From NCBI GenBank assembly GCA_950295325.1, contig OX485805.1:51670758-51734757 (forward strand): a stretch of 64,000 bases of DNA, in the 5' to 3' direction. This DNA is from Polytrichum commune. Its lineage: Eukaryota > Streptophyta > Polytrichopsida > Polytrichales > Polytrichaceae. How positions within the stretch are numbered: position 1 is the first letter of the stretch; each line of letters opens with the position of its first letter. Shown in pieces: positions 13,645-24,782 of this stretch. The translations under genes and the position numbers were made by a program. Under the pieces are notes generated by a model, which was given only the letters and a program-made list of their open reading frames with translations, did no database searches and had not been told where the DNA came from.

Positions 13645-16215
13645 TCCCGAGCGGGGCTCTCCCAGGGCACGGGCCGGGCCGAGTACGAAGCATGGACCCG
13701 TTCTCTTTTTCCTTGGTACAAACTACAAAGCCCTAGCCAAGCTCCCTGTACTCTGCACTTGCCGTTTCCAATACCTGTTGCCCTCGACATAGCTAAGGCT
13801 CGATGGAATTGCTCTCAATCTCATTCGGGGAGCAGTAGCTACTCGGTTACAGCAGTAGCGAAAGCATTGTGTCCTTCATCAAGGGACCTTTTAAAACTAT
13901 GGCAGAGCATCTTGCTTCGGTTTTACGACCGGGTGATTTGTTCTTTTATTTGAAGACAGGAGGGGGTATGTCGCAAGCGGCCGAACAGCGAGTCAGCCGT
14001 TGCTGCTCGCGACTATGTATCAAGTCACCGGATGGTGTGGTGCGGAGCGGCACGGGAGGATTCAACAGAGTCAGTATTGCAATTTTTCAGGAGCACTTTG
14101 AGGTTAGATTTTTCTCATGTATGTTTGTGTTGCGTATATCGTAGTTCATGTGCATAGGTCGACGAGGGATGCTCTGGTTGAAGTAAGTGAGCATGTACAA
14201 CGTAGGAGAATTATTTATCAGATTGTGAATGTGTTAGGATGTCTAGCGTGTACATGGATAGGGTTTCGTTCAGTAGATTGGAAAGTGGAATTTATAGTGA
14301 CCATTTTTCTTTTCCAGTTCGAGTTAGGGTTGTTAGTTGTGTTCCTTTATTTCAATTTCCTGTTGCCGTAGTGTGGTGTTCTGTGTCTTCGGTTACTAAA
14401 CACATTATATGTTGTGTACGTGTATGTGTCAGGATTTAGCCATTTGGTGAAAAACTCGAAGTGTGGCGTATGGCACGTTTAGGCAGTTCCTGAATGCTGT
14501 TAGTGTACATCGAGCTCCGGTTGCCGGTGAGTTTCTGTCTTGACGACATTAGCCTCGGTTCTCATTTGGGTGCTTTTGATACGTTTTGGATATTCTGGGG
14601 TTTGAGTTAATATCGACTCTTGTTATTATGTGGACAGGAACTATAGCTCGGGTGCAGTGGCCTTTTTCTGCCTACCAGAAGGTCTGTGTTGTGGCAACAA
14701 CACCTCGGACCTCCTCAGTTGGGACAGGCTTAGGACAGGATTACTTGAAATGTAAGGTGGCTGCGAGCAATTTTATAAGCATGGTGGCTGCGATGGTTCT
14801 TTTCGCAAGAGTGATGGCCGCAGTTTAGCCATGGTGAAATTGTATAAATGAACCTGGCAGACTGTATGGTCGAGGACCTTGCCCTTATGGGTGCGCTTAC
14901 GGGGCGGGTCCTATCTTAAATAAAGAGAATTTGATGGTGGTGGGGGAGATGGTTGATCTCCCCAGGTTTGTGTCGGTTTGGTTGGTTATGTGCTAACTTC
15001 TTCGGAGTGTGCAACGCGTCGACCAAGGTGTTTCTCTTAATCATCTCAGTGCTTTATAATCACTGGGGTGTGATGACGTACTGTGCGGATATCTGATTGG
15101 AGTCATGTCGTAATCCCTGCATACCTTGTGCGGCCGCCGATGAGTACCGTGGTGTTACGTCATTCATAAGTACCTCCTAGTAGTATAAGATACTATCCAT
15201 CACCTCTCCACATGATGAGCGAGACGTTCACTGCATAATGCCGCATGAGAGCTCCACTTCTCCTTGACCTCTAAAAGGACAGTGTCATTGGCGCTCGAAC
15301 ATGGTTGTCAAACACATCTAACGATAACGTGGGCATCCTCAACATACTCGGAGGTAGCTTGCCTCACCCCTCACTATGTGCAACTTTCATTCCTACTTGT
15401 TCTAGTCAACGTTAACAGCATTAATGGAACTTTTTACACCATTCTTTTCAACACTTTCATTCTACGCAACCATGCAATAGGAAGCTCTTTTGCAGTGTAC
15501 GTATTTCCCTGCAGAACCTTTCTCAGCACCCTTCTCTCTCCGTATTTCCTATTCCAATCTCTTTGCCACTGCTATCAACTCGCATGGTTTTTCATTACCA
15601 TGTGCAATGATACGCCTGAAGTTGCACACTGCTGTACCAGAGAGTTATGAAAACCATGGAGGAATTGTTGGATTATTTTGTCAGCGAGATTTTCTCAAGG
15701 CTTTTTTCTAGAAATGACACTTTTGTTTAGTTTTCTGTGTTTTGCTGAGCTTATTGGCAGGTAGTACAAATTCGAGGCAGATGTATGTTGAGAGGACACT
15801 ACACTTCATATGGCTTATCTATGCGTCTCTACATTTCTATGGCATCTTTCCTTCCTTTCAATAATGCAGTTGTCTTATTATTTTACATGTGCTGCGTAGT
15901 GCTTTCAGTTGCTCCACGACTTATGGCATAATCTGTGCAACCTTATCCTTCAGTTTGGACTTTTGAGTTCAGCAGATTTCTTAATTTCAAGCTAGTAAAG
16001 TTTTTCCTGGGTTGGTATCCTCAGAATAGGGATTTAGTAGATTAGATAATTTGTAAAGATGGAAAGTTTGGAAGGTGGGGTGCTTTTAGTTTTTCATGGA
16101 GGTGGTATGTCTGTATCATGTTTAGATAGTTGTAGGTTCATAATGATATTGGCGCTGGCGTGGAAGGTGGCTAAAGTGCATTTCGATCTGGATGCTTCTG
16201 AAGTATCAGAGTACT
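13645..16215 (+). other. Duplicated locus of unknown function, copy 1
   Basis: At least five blocks are collinear with 49115-51790 at an offset of about 35.5 kb: 13650-14110, 14590-15030, 15170-15365, 15480-15650 and 16040-16215. One block contains an ATG followed by codons for MAEHLASVL, also present at the partner, but an indel (ATCAAGTC versus ATCAGTC) breaks frame agreement and the ORFs end differently. The GTTAG after 14103 and the ATGTGGACAG before 14638 look like splice ends and occur in both copies. This could be a non-coding RNA gene, a decayed protein gene pair or part of a repeat family. An unusually conserved hairpin lies at 14874-14911. Confidence 0.55.
14874..14911 (+). other. 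Conserved 38-nt hairpin in duplicated locus, copy 1
   Basis: Arms GGACC-TT-GCCC and GGGC-G-GGTCC enclose a loop with TTATGGGTGCGCTTAC. The same 38 nt recur at 50400-50437, although flanking sequence has diverged more. A likely poly(A)-signal-like AATAAA follows at about 14919. Confidence 0.6.
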
Positions 16216-19200
16216 TGCTGTCGGATACTGGTATTTCTCTCAACTCTTAGTTTTGATACCTAGATTTGCTTAGGTCTCGTTTTCCATTTTGCATAGCCTT
16301 TTCATGTTCAACACTCACCCATCATTTCCATCAAACTGTGGTTCCCAAGATTTTAATCTTTTCACTGCCTGCAGAGTGTTGGTGTCAAAGGCCTCCGCAG
16401 ATGATGTGTGAGCTATGGAAGATCTGATTGGAATGGGATCAATTTCTGGATGGGAGATTACTATTTTGAACCCCAGTCCATCTTCCACCACTGGTGATGT
16501 TTTGGTGCTTTGTACAATGGAGGGGCTTGTCAGATGAGTTTTGCATACAAATTAGCAAATTCCATACAGAATTCTCGGCAATTTTTTTGAAAAACAGAGA
16601 TTATCTAGTAGCAAGCTTAGACATCATACTCTTATTAGTTGGGAGCTGTGTATTACAGGGCTCTCCACAGAAGAAAGCGGGAAGTTTACCAAATACACGG
16701 TATGAAACAGTGATTAGGAAGTTGAATGTACATTCTTCTCCACTAAATGTTAAAATGAATATCCCAATTTCAGGAAGTTCTGAATTGGATACATTATTTC
16801 ACAATTGATCTTTCTGTGCATAATATTTTGTATGATCAAGTCAAGCTCATGTTTCTCCTGTGAAATGGCATCCACAACTCAATGCAGCAAACATTGATAG
16901 ATGTCACAGTACAGTTAGCCCTGGTGACCAGAGGGCCTCCTACTTGGCACAGTGATTCTTATATGCTGTTTTTAATTAGCTGTGCACCCACTTCTCGTAG
17001 GGTGAGACAATGGATTGACAAACCCAAATCATGGCTGTAGTAATTTTCCTCACAATTTTTTGGAATTTGTATGATTATCTTATTCATTATCGAAACTGAC
17101 GATTCTTGACTATGCGAGTCTGAGTGAAAAAAGTAACCCAGTAAGGCCTGCATACCTTATGTCCCGGATTGATTGATTGGAATTGCAGACCTGTTATCTC
17201 TCTTCATCAAATTCCATGCCTTGACACTTCAATTATGGAGTTGAGTTTCAACCAGAAACTAAATGCTGCATCCCTTGGCCACTTATTGAAAATCTCTGAA
17301 CTTTTGACAGCTTGCACTACAACAAAGATTGATGTGTTGGTATCAGGTAAACTTATAAGGAAATGAAAAGGAAAGAACTTTCAGCTTGGCATTGGCTTAC
17401 ATGAGGATTAGTGTCCTGGGGGATTTTTGGGCATAACCAGTTTCCATTCTAATGTTTCCAAGTCCAATTGGTGACATGTTGACATCGTCCAGTTTTTCTT
17501 TACTAATTTGAGGTATACTCTATAGATTCGTTTAAAAGGATTGGTTATTTTCCTGCAGTCTTGAATTTCAACTGGTTATTTCTCAAACTCAACCGGTTCA
17601 TCTATAACTAGCAGCTAGTTCTCCCTGTTTATTGATGAAGATTGATGGCCACTAAGTCAACTCCCCATAGTAGCCTCATGTTCTTTTTTGGAAATGCAAT
17701 GAAATTGATGTTAAACTCTGAGAAGCCAAAAGGGTTATGGGACTAAAAGTATATCAAGATGGTGACGAAACAACTATGTCCTTAGAGTAACTTAGTAGCG
17801 TGCAGTAGCCTTTGTGAGATAGACAACTAATATTGACTTGATGGTCCAATTGAAGGAAAAAATTCAAACTACTTGATATTACATTTTCAAATGATGATTT
17901 TAACTTAATCTCTAATGGAGTTGTATAAGGGTAGTCCAACACAAAGTGTGTCTCGTTTTCAACTATTATATTGTAAGAGCAAAAGTGGGAATTAACACTC
18001 TAGAGATAGGGATAGTTGACCATCATCCGATTTCAATGGCAAGTCTATGAATCGAGGTGCAGTGAGCAACAATGATCTTGCGTAGGTGTGGTGTCATTGG
18101 TTGCTCAAGTACAATTCACATTCACCTTTGAGACAATCCTTGAGGTGGAGATAATCTAATTTCTTCCCTAAGAGATGGAAGGAGTTCCACTCTTTAGCAA
18201 GAAAAGCCTCATTGAGATCATCAAGTGTGATTTTTGATGGTGTTGGGATGTCATGGGTTTATCACTGAGATAGAGCCCATGATGTCTACCACATGGTTGT
18301 CAATTTGTGCCAAGTGACAAATTCTTGTTTGACAAGGTGTTGAAAGAGTGACACTATTTCATGGGAAGGCTCAAATGAGCCTACTCATGTGAGTGGATCT
18401 GTCAAGCCTATTTTTGTGGACTTTTATGTTTATATATAGGCTCGCCTTCATTTTGGAGGGCATCCCAAAAAATACTTCAAGATTGCCGGAGAATATTTGG
18501 GTGGTTGCTGGCAAAAGTATTCAACATTTTGGGCTTGCCCCAAAATTCTTTTGGGTTACTCCAGTAAAAAATTCAAATCAATTAACACTCCATTGTAATT
18601 GTAATAAGAAGTTTCATGTGAGTGTGCTCAAGAATTAGTGTCAATCTTGTAATTGAGCTAGTCTAAAAGTTAGCAATATTTACCCATCAATAAGTAGGCG
18701 ATACCCTTATGTATACAAAGTGGAGTTGGCTACAATAGAACATAAAGGAGAACTTGTGAACTTGCTGTGTATGCATGTTTTAGATCGAGCTTTCTGTTTA
18801 TTTATTATATTGAATGAATAAATTAAATCTAGTTGATTGATGAATATGCCAACTGCTTAATTAGTGAGTGCATGCATGAAGACGTAGGTTTATAATATTC
18901 AATGGAGATATAATTTCCTAAGCTTCGTGGAATTGTTGATCAAATAAGACTTTGTGCATTTCATCCACAATCATCTAGAAAATCTATTGCTAGAATATTA
19001 TTGAGTACTTCTCAAACTACTACATGCAAAAATGGTGAGAAGTACTGGAAATTACATCACTTGAATCTTTAATCACGGATGGTATAAACATAGCAAACCT
19101 GAAGAAAATGCAAAGTTTACATGGGCCTCAAGAGTATTTGGGACATGATAACCCTAAAACATAGTGTCATTATAGGCATACTTGTAAGCATAAATATGGT

Positions 19201-19241
19201 GTGCCAAATTGTTGTGGTTGATGTGTTGGTTGGATGTGGTC
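16216..19241. other. Intergenic, no gene recognised
   Basis: Open stretches up to 104 codons show no recognisable domain. No RNA gene or clear transposon ends seen. Confidence 0.5.
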
Positions 19242-19294
19242 GTTCCATATGATTTTGATAGGGATTAGTGAGGTTGAAGATGAACTATATAAGG
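19242..19294 (+). promoter_or_regulatory. snRNA-type promoter of U2 copy 1
   Basis: An upstream element GTTCCATATGA (19242-19252) and a TATA box TATATAAGG (from 19286), about 33 bp apart, precede the RNA start at 19317. This matches the spacing of plant Pol II snRNA promoters. Confidence 0.6.
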
Positions 19295-19316
19295 TGAGGT
19301 TCAAGAGCAAAGAAGC

Positions 19317-19512
19317 ATACCTTTCTCAGCATGTTGGCTAAGATCAAGTGTATTACTTGTTCAAATTAGTTTAATATATCATACAAGGCTCATCGAGCCT
19401 CATGTTATCAATCAAATTTCTCTTGGTTGTGAGTTCATCCGACAACTTGTTAGAGCCCACGAGCGTCGCCTTGATATTGCATGTTAGAATTAATAACCTT
19501 GGCCAACTTCGA
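19317..19512 (+). pseudogene. U2 snRNA pseudogene, copy 1
   Basis: Starts with ATACCTTTCTCAGC and continues through diverged U2 sequence. The branch-point recognition segment, normally GTAGTATC, reads GTATTACTTG, and the loop before it is changed (CATGTTGGC instead of CCTTTTGGC). The promoter is still recognisable, but the RNA could not pair normally with branch sites. 3' end approximate. Confidence 0.75.
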
Positions 19513-19721
19513 TGATAAGTTAGAGCCAAGTCGACATATCACATATTGACATGTAGGCTAGTGTGCACATGGTAATCAATCACTTTCAATGTTGTGGAAA
19601 TTGTTGAGAAGAGAATTGTCCTTCTGTCATACCTAGGTATGTAGTTGATGATGAAACTGGATGATTTTTGCATTCCTTTTCTTTAGAGGACCTTTACTTA
19701 TAAGTAGTGGTGTTGGGTTAC

Positions 19722-20210
19722 TTATGCCCCCTTCCCACCTGACTTTAGCTAAGACTAAAAGTTGGTTCTAACAACCTGGCCTTCACACCATCGACATTAT
19801 CTAGCACCGAGCCTAGTTGGCAAACGATGTGGCATGGCTTAAAAGTGGAGGTTTTAAGCCTCAAGCACCAACCCTCCCATCGGTACCTAAACACGAGGCA
19901 AGAATATAGGACCTTAAAAAATGTCACCTCCCGCCCTTGTGATTGATTGCTTTTTAGTCTTAGCTATGAGGGCACGAGGAGCTTCATTAACAAAAACCAA
20001 TGGTAAGATAGGTGAGTAATAAGGCATTTGGGGATGGGACAAAAACTACCCAATATTCACTACTTGATAGATAAAACAATGAACATGTGTGAAAGCTACT
20101 TAACTAAAAGCTACTTGAAAATCTCCGGAGCAAGTTCTTGTAGGTGCATTGGGATAGCCGGATGCCTCCGCTATAACCGAGGGAGCTCCGTTTGCTAGTT
20201 TCTTGACCTT
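19722..20210 (+). mobile_element. TIR element (ATGCCCCCTTCCCACCTGAC family), copy 2
   Basis: Begins with the intact family terminus TTATGCCCCCTTCCCACCTG and runs through the shared internal blocks. The right terminus is missing: after GGAGCTCCGTTTGC the similarity ends and a U2 3'-end fragment follows. Confidence 0.75.
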
Positions 20211-20223
20211 GTTTGATTGCTCA

Positions 20224-20264
20224 CATTGCACTGCATCCTTGGCAGGCGCAACCCTCACTTTCCG
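20224..20264 (+). pseudogene. U2 snRNA 3'-end fragment
   Basis: CATTGCACTGCATCCTTGG followed by CAGGCGCAACCCTC matches the 3' terminal stem region of the U2 copies at 21022 and 23721. No 5' half is present next to it. Confidence 0.7.
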
Positions 20265-20948
20265 CAACGCAAATAAATCCAATGAAGCATACTAGTGTTT
20301 CAACAGGGAAACGCAACGCGCGTGATGTTGAAATCTCTACTTGCCTGAAATTATACACCACATCTCACAATGCAAAATGACCTGCATTTTTTGCTACCAC
20401 ACATACCATCGTTTCAGTGCTAACTAAATATTCAACAATGTTTATGATCAACTGTGCAATGTAAGCTCCTGCATGCCATTACATTTGCCTGTCGAGAAAG
20501 TTGATCGCTGCTAGGATGCACTACTTACCTAAGTTGAGGCATACAAGCCCAACCTCCTCAGTTATGTTGTCAGCTTTTATGCTTTGAAGAGCCCTCAATG
20601 TGGAAAGAACGAGAATTGCGGACACAAGCCTGCACTTGAAATTGGTATGGTTGTTTCAGAACTTGGAGAATCGTTGAGGGTTAAATTTGCTCGGCAAGTA
20701 AGTAGCTCCACATCTGTTTCAGGTGCAGTGAGGGCAACCTACGGCTTGGCCGAAACAGGCAATTGAAGCTCAGGTGAGTCTTTTCTACAAACAGAGAGCA
20801 AAATATTGCCCGGCAAGGCTAAATCTGGTGCACTTGAAAACACCGTCACCCAGGGGCAAGAAGTCTGTGTGTAAGTGAAACAATCAACTTGGGCATGATG
20901 GCAAGGGGATTGACTCGAGACTGCCCGTTGTGTTGGGTGGACGTGATG

Positions 20949-20999
20949 GTCCCATAGCTTTCGGAAAGGGTAGTGAGCGAAGAGGTGACCTATATAATG
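20949..20999 (+). promoter_or_regulatory. snRNA-type promoter of U2 copy 2
   Basis: GTCCCATAGC (20949-20958) resembles the plant upstream sequence element RTCCCACATCG. A TATA box TATATAATG starts at 20991, 33 bp downstream, and the RNA starts at 21022. Confidence 0.7.
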
Positions 21000-21021
21000 T
21001 GAAGTTGAGGGAGATAGAAGA

Positions 21022-21217
21022 ATACCTTTCTCGGCCTTTTGGCTAAAATCAACTGTAGTATCTGTTCTTATCAGTTTAGTATCTGATACGAGGCTCGTCG
21101 AGCCTCATGATATTAATCTAATTATGTGTGAGTTCATCCGGCAGCTTGCTGTCAGAGCCCACGAGCGTCGCCTGGGCATTGCACTACATCCTTCGCAGGC
21201 GCAACCCTCCCCTTCGG
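21022..21217 (+). ncRNA. U2 spliceosomal snRNA variant, copy 2
   Basis: ATACCTTTCTCGGCCTTTTG at the 5' end and GTAGTATCTGTTCTTATCAG downstream are canonical U2; the branch-point recognition GTAGTATC is intact. It differs from canonical plant U2 in the U2/U6 interaction segment (GCTAAAATCAACTG rather than GCTAAGATCAAGTG), and the Sm-site region reads AATTATGTG rather than AATTTTTC. It may be an expressed variant or a young pseudogene; the weakened Sm site favours the latter. 3' end approximate. Confidence 0.7.
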
Positions 21218-22368
21218 AAACCCAAAAATTCAAATAGCAATTCATCACAGTATTGTACATTATCTCTATTCCCTCTGAGTCCACATTTGTTTTGGGTTAT
21301 ATGTAAACAAACTCTGTATCTTCTTAATTATGGAGCTAGTAGATTGGTACTAGCAAGCGAGCGAAATGCACCTCTGCCATGGCAACTAATCCAGACCAAT
21401 GTCTTTTAATGACGAGCTGCATTGTCTGAACATTTGAACATGTATGTCCCCGAAGATATGTAGTGAATGACTCTACCATGACAGGTTTTTGGTGTTTGAC
21501 GCATATCTTGCAACAAGTAAGGCTGTGAATGCGCACCAATCAACTTGAGTTCTGAAACTAACTGACTCGTTGGATCCAGCAGAAAGGTAGGCCCACGGGT
21601 TCTTCATCCAGGAATGATTCTGGAAATTTCGGAAGAACTGTTACGTTTGCCGGAATCCCCTTATGTGAGGACGGGTTTAGGGTTTATCTCTGTGCTTTAA
21701 TGATTTAATGACGAAAGCAGGGGATGTCAATGGAGCATATATATACAGAAATTAAGCAATGACCATGTAGGAGGATTACAAGGGACTGTTTGTTTGTCGT
21801 ACATGACCTCTCATGCATCGACAACACCTGTCTTGAAAGGTCCGGCATAGCGGATGCCAAGCAAGAGCAGTGGTGTAGGTGAGGAGGAGCTGCATCTAAT
21901 TCCTGTACAGTCGGAGTAGCTGCACAACTTGGTTCGGGTTGGGAGCTGGTGCGGGCAACACGCCAACAGTCCAACAACTTGCAAGGACTCTCATCTATAA
22001 CTAGCGCGGCAAACTCTTGGATCTTCATCATTAGCACTCAGTACGCAAATCCGATCCAGGCACTGTAGGTTGCCCTGGCTGCGGGATGCTGGATTCATGC
22101 ACCTCATTGTGAAATCTCTTTGGTGACCTTCCATCCTCATCTGGAAGTCGACATAGCCTAGTGCAATTCTGAGATCCTTCCATTCGCATATCTCACATAC
22201 AGATCAACATTGTGGTACAAACTTAAGTCAATATTAGGTTTTAAGTTTTAACTGTTTCAAACACACCCATCACACTACTGGAAATTTGAAATCCCTAATT
22301 CCTCAGTGATCACTAGTGCTAAAGCACAATTTTGTGCCATTGGAACATAAAGCACTACCTGAGACAGG

Positions 22369-22905
22369 ATGGCGAGATTTAGAGCAGGAGCAGCCATGAC
22401 ATCCGCATCGACATCCTGGCCACACACGATGATGGTGTTCGTGATGATGCTCTCCATGACCTCCATGGTCGTAGCAGCGGAGGCACCTGAAGCTGCGTGG
22501 GATCATACGGGGTTGGTGAACATCTACAACTATGTGGGGGATTCAATCACAGTTCACTGCAAGGACCAGTTCACCGATTTGAAGCCGCAGAGGATTGCCC
22601 ACGGGGCTGACTACACCTTCAAAGTGCAGCCCAACCGGGAAGAAACCACTCTGTACACCTGCTCCTTCGTTTGGGGCCTCAACATGTTCCAGGAGTTTCC
22701 TGTCTGGAGAGGGAGCAGCTATCAAGACTCTTCCATCTGCGGAGCTACGGCTTCCAGGAAGTGCTTGTACAAGGCCACCCAGAAGGGCATCTTTGTCGCA
22801 ACTTCCAGCATTCCAGTCAGTCGACCGGAGGGTGCCTCTACTTGGGCGCTTTTCAGGAATTGGATAATTGCTGCAATAAGCCCAAGGAGCCCGGATTCGT
22901 CATGA
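22369..22905 (+). CDS. Secreted plant S1 family (self-incompatibility protein homolog)
   Basis: A single-exon 178-codon ORF. Residues about 21-37 form a hydrophobic core before an Ala-rich segment, as in a signal peptide; a second ATG at 22396 would also keep it. The mature part follows the S1 pattern: VNIYNYVGDSITVHCK (Cys64), later YTCSFVWG (Cys98), then Cys124 and KCLY (Cys132), the four cysteines expected to form two disulphides. S1 proteins are small secreted ligands; the founding member is the poppy pistil self-incompatibility determinant, but most homologs have unknown roles. The last 30 or so residues do not follow the family's C-terminal strand, whereas an overlapping frame is rich in Cys and aromatic residues, so a late frameshift is possible. 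It sits between U2 copies 2 and 3. Confidence 0.8.
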   Translation: MARFRAGAAMTSASTSWPHTMMVFVMMLSMTSMVVAAEAPEAAWDHTGLVNIYNYVGDSITVHCKDQFTDLKPQRIAHGADYTFKVQPNREETTLYTCSFVWGLNMFQEFPVWRGSSYQDSSICGATASRKCLYKATQKGIFVATSSIPVSRPEGASTWALFRNWIIAAISPRSPDSS

Positions 22906-23059
22906 AGGTCCATGGAGAGTCTTCAATTTCATGTCACCAATTTCAGTTTGCTTATCAGGCGGCTCGCTGCAAAATTGTGGCATCTTGATGAAGAAGGAAG
23001 AAGACCTTGGCCATTGCAACAAGGTCCGTGGAAGTAAATTCAATACACTGTCACTGCAT

Positions 23060-23535
23060 GACACATTTCTGTAGATATTCATTCGTTCGGCCTACTCAGG
23101 TGGTATTTTTCGGTGTAGAAATCAATAAATTGGTCCAAGGAGCACGTGAATCAAGAGCTTTTGTGGGCTAGAATTGTTTCAGCAGGTACAAAGACTGGAC
23201 TCAATATATGCTTGCTGTTTATTTATGAGCACTGATGATGAGATAGATGCCTGCCATTCAATGAATCCCATGTTTAGGTATGGATCGACCCCAAGCATGG
23301 AAGGTTTCACAACACTCAATCATAATTCATGATCGTGTTTCCAATCTACCAGTGCGAGTGGTTCAAAAACAGAATAGGTCGAATGTTACGTGTATGAAAT
23401 CAGTGTAGCCAAAGAGAATACCTTTGGTGCACTCATCGAAGAACGACCTGCGCATTTTCTCAAGCTGTTGACAAGGCCAAGCCCAGGCTCTACATATATC
23501 GCATCAGACATCATATCGGACACCGTATCAGTCAT
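23060..23535 (+). repeat. Upstream flank of U2 copy 3, duplicated at 24030-24480
   Basis: Long matching runs recur in order, for example GAATCAAGAGCTTT/GAATCAATAGCTTT, GATGATGAGATAGATG and CCAAGCATGGAAGGTTTCAC. With the U2 copies they form a tandem unit of about 0.9 kb (U2 starts at 23721 and 24596). Confidence 0.85.
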
Positions 23536-23647
23536 TGTTTCATGATCTATCATTAAATTTCTTTATTCTTTTCCCGAACGGAAGGTGAGGCAAGGGGAAT
23601 GAATACCGGCTGGAACAAATAAAGCAAAGCAGTAAGCTCTACCTTGT

Positions 23648-23698
23648 TGCCCCATATGCTTCGGGTATGGATAGTAATGAAGAGGTGAGTATATAAAG
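23648..23698 (+). promoter_or_regulatory. snRNA-type promoter of intact U2 gene
   Basis: GCCCCATATGC-type upstream element at about 23648-23658 and a TATA box TATATAAAG at 23690-23698, separated by about 33 bp; the RNA starts 31 bp after the TATA start. In plants this USE-to-TATA spacing directs RNA polymerase II rather than III. Confidence 0.75.
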
Positions 23699-23720
23699 CG
23701 AAGTTGAAGGTTGAAGAAGT

Positions 23721-23916
23721 ATACCTTTCTCGGCCTTTTGGCTAAGATCAAGTGTAGTATCTGTTCTTATCAGTTTAATATCTGATACGAGGCTCATCGA
23801 GCCTCATGATATTAATCTAATTTTTCTTCGTGTGCGGGTTTATCTGACAGCTTGCTGTCACAGCCCACGAGTGTCGCCTTGGTATTGCACTATATCCTTG
23901 GCAGGCGTAACCCTCC
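23721..23916 (+). ncRNA. U2 spliceosomal snRNA, apparently intact gene
   Basis: U2 snRNA pairs with the intron branch site in the spliceosome. The 5' part is canonical: ATACCTTTCTCGGCCTTTTG, GCTAAGATCAAGTGTAG, then GTAGTATC (branch-point recognition) and TTATCAGTTTAATATCTGAT. An Sm site TAATTTTTC follows, then the 3' stem-loops ending near AACCCTCCCC. It has a well-placed snRNA promoter. Of the five long copies in the window it is the only one with branch recognition, U6-pairing segment and Sm site all normal. The exact 3' end is estimated from the usual length of about 196 nt. Confidence 0.9.
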
Positions 23917-24029
23917 CCTTCGGGGATCCCAATAAACTAAACTGAAACGCGAAGAAGCATGCACTAGACTACACTTCGAAGCCCGTTTAGTCGAATTGTT
24001 CTGTGAAACAAACACAATTTGCGTAGAAA

Positions 24030-24480
24030 TTCGTGCATCCGGTATACTCAGGTAGTATTCAAGCGGTGTAGAAACTAATGAATTGATTCAATGAGCACGT
24101 GAATCAATAGCTTTCGAGTGCTAGAATTGTTTCAGCAGGTACAAAGGCCGGACTCAATGCTTGCTGTTACTTTATGAGCACTGATGATGAGATAGATGTC
24201 TGCCATTCAATGAATCCCATGCTTAGGCATGGATCCACCCCAAGCATGGAAGGTTTCACAACACTCAATCAAAATTCATGATTGTGTTTCCAATCTACCA
24301 GTGCGAGTGGTTCAAAAACAGAATAGGTCAAATGTTCCGTGTAGCCCAAACATTACCTTTGGCAGGCTCATCGAAGAACAACCCGCACATTGGCTCAAGC
24401 TGTGGACAAGACCAAGCCCAACCTCTACATATATTGTATCAGACAGCGTATCGGACATTGTTTTTCCATGATATTTCACT
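24030..24480 (+). repeat. Upstream flank of U2 copy 4, duplicate of 23060-23535
   Basis: Same ordered blocks as 23060-23535 with scattered substitutions and small indels. It shows that copies 3 and 4 arose by tandem duplication including promoter DNA. Confidence 0.85.
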
Positions 24481-24519
24481 AGATCTCTTTATCATGTTTG
24501 TTTTCCTTTTCCTCAACGT

Positions 24520-24570
24520 TGCCCCATACGCTCGGGGTAAGGATTGGTGAGGGCGGAGCTGATCTATACA
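24520..24570 (+). promoter_or_regulatory. snRNA-type promoter of U2 copy 4
   Basis: GCCCCATACGC (from 24521) and a weakened TATA box CTATACA (24564), keeping the 33-bp spacing seen at the other copies. Confidence 0.6.
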
Positions 24571-24595
24571 ACGTGAAGTTGAGGACGGAAGAGGC

Positions 24596-24782
24596 ATCCC
24601 TCTCTCAGCCTTTTGGCTAAGATCAAGTGTAGTATATGTTCTTATCAATTTAATATCCGATACAAGGCTCGTATATTAATCCAATTTTTCTTTGCATGCG
24701 GGTTGATTTGGCAACTTGTTGTCAAAGCCCGTGAGCGTCACCATGGTATTGCCCTACATCATTGGCAGGCACGACCCTCCTC
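24596..24782 (+). pseudogene. U2 snRNA pseudogene, copy 4
   Basis: Begins ATCCCTCTCTCAGCC. The branch-recognition segment is mutated (GTAGTATATG), and about a dozen bases are missing after ACAAGGCTC, where copies 2 and 3 carry a hairpin. Likely non-functional. Confidence 0.75.
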
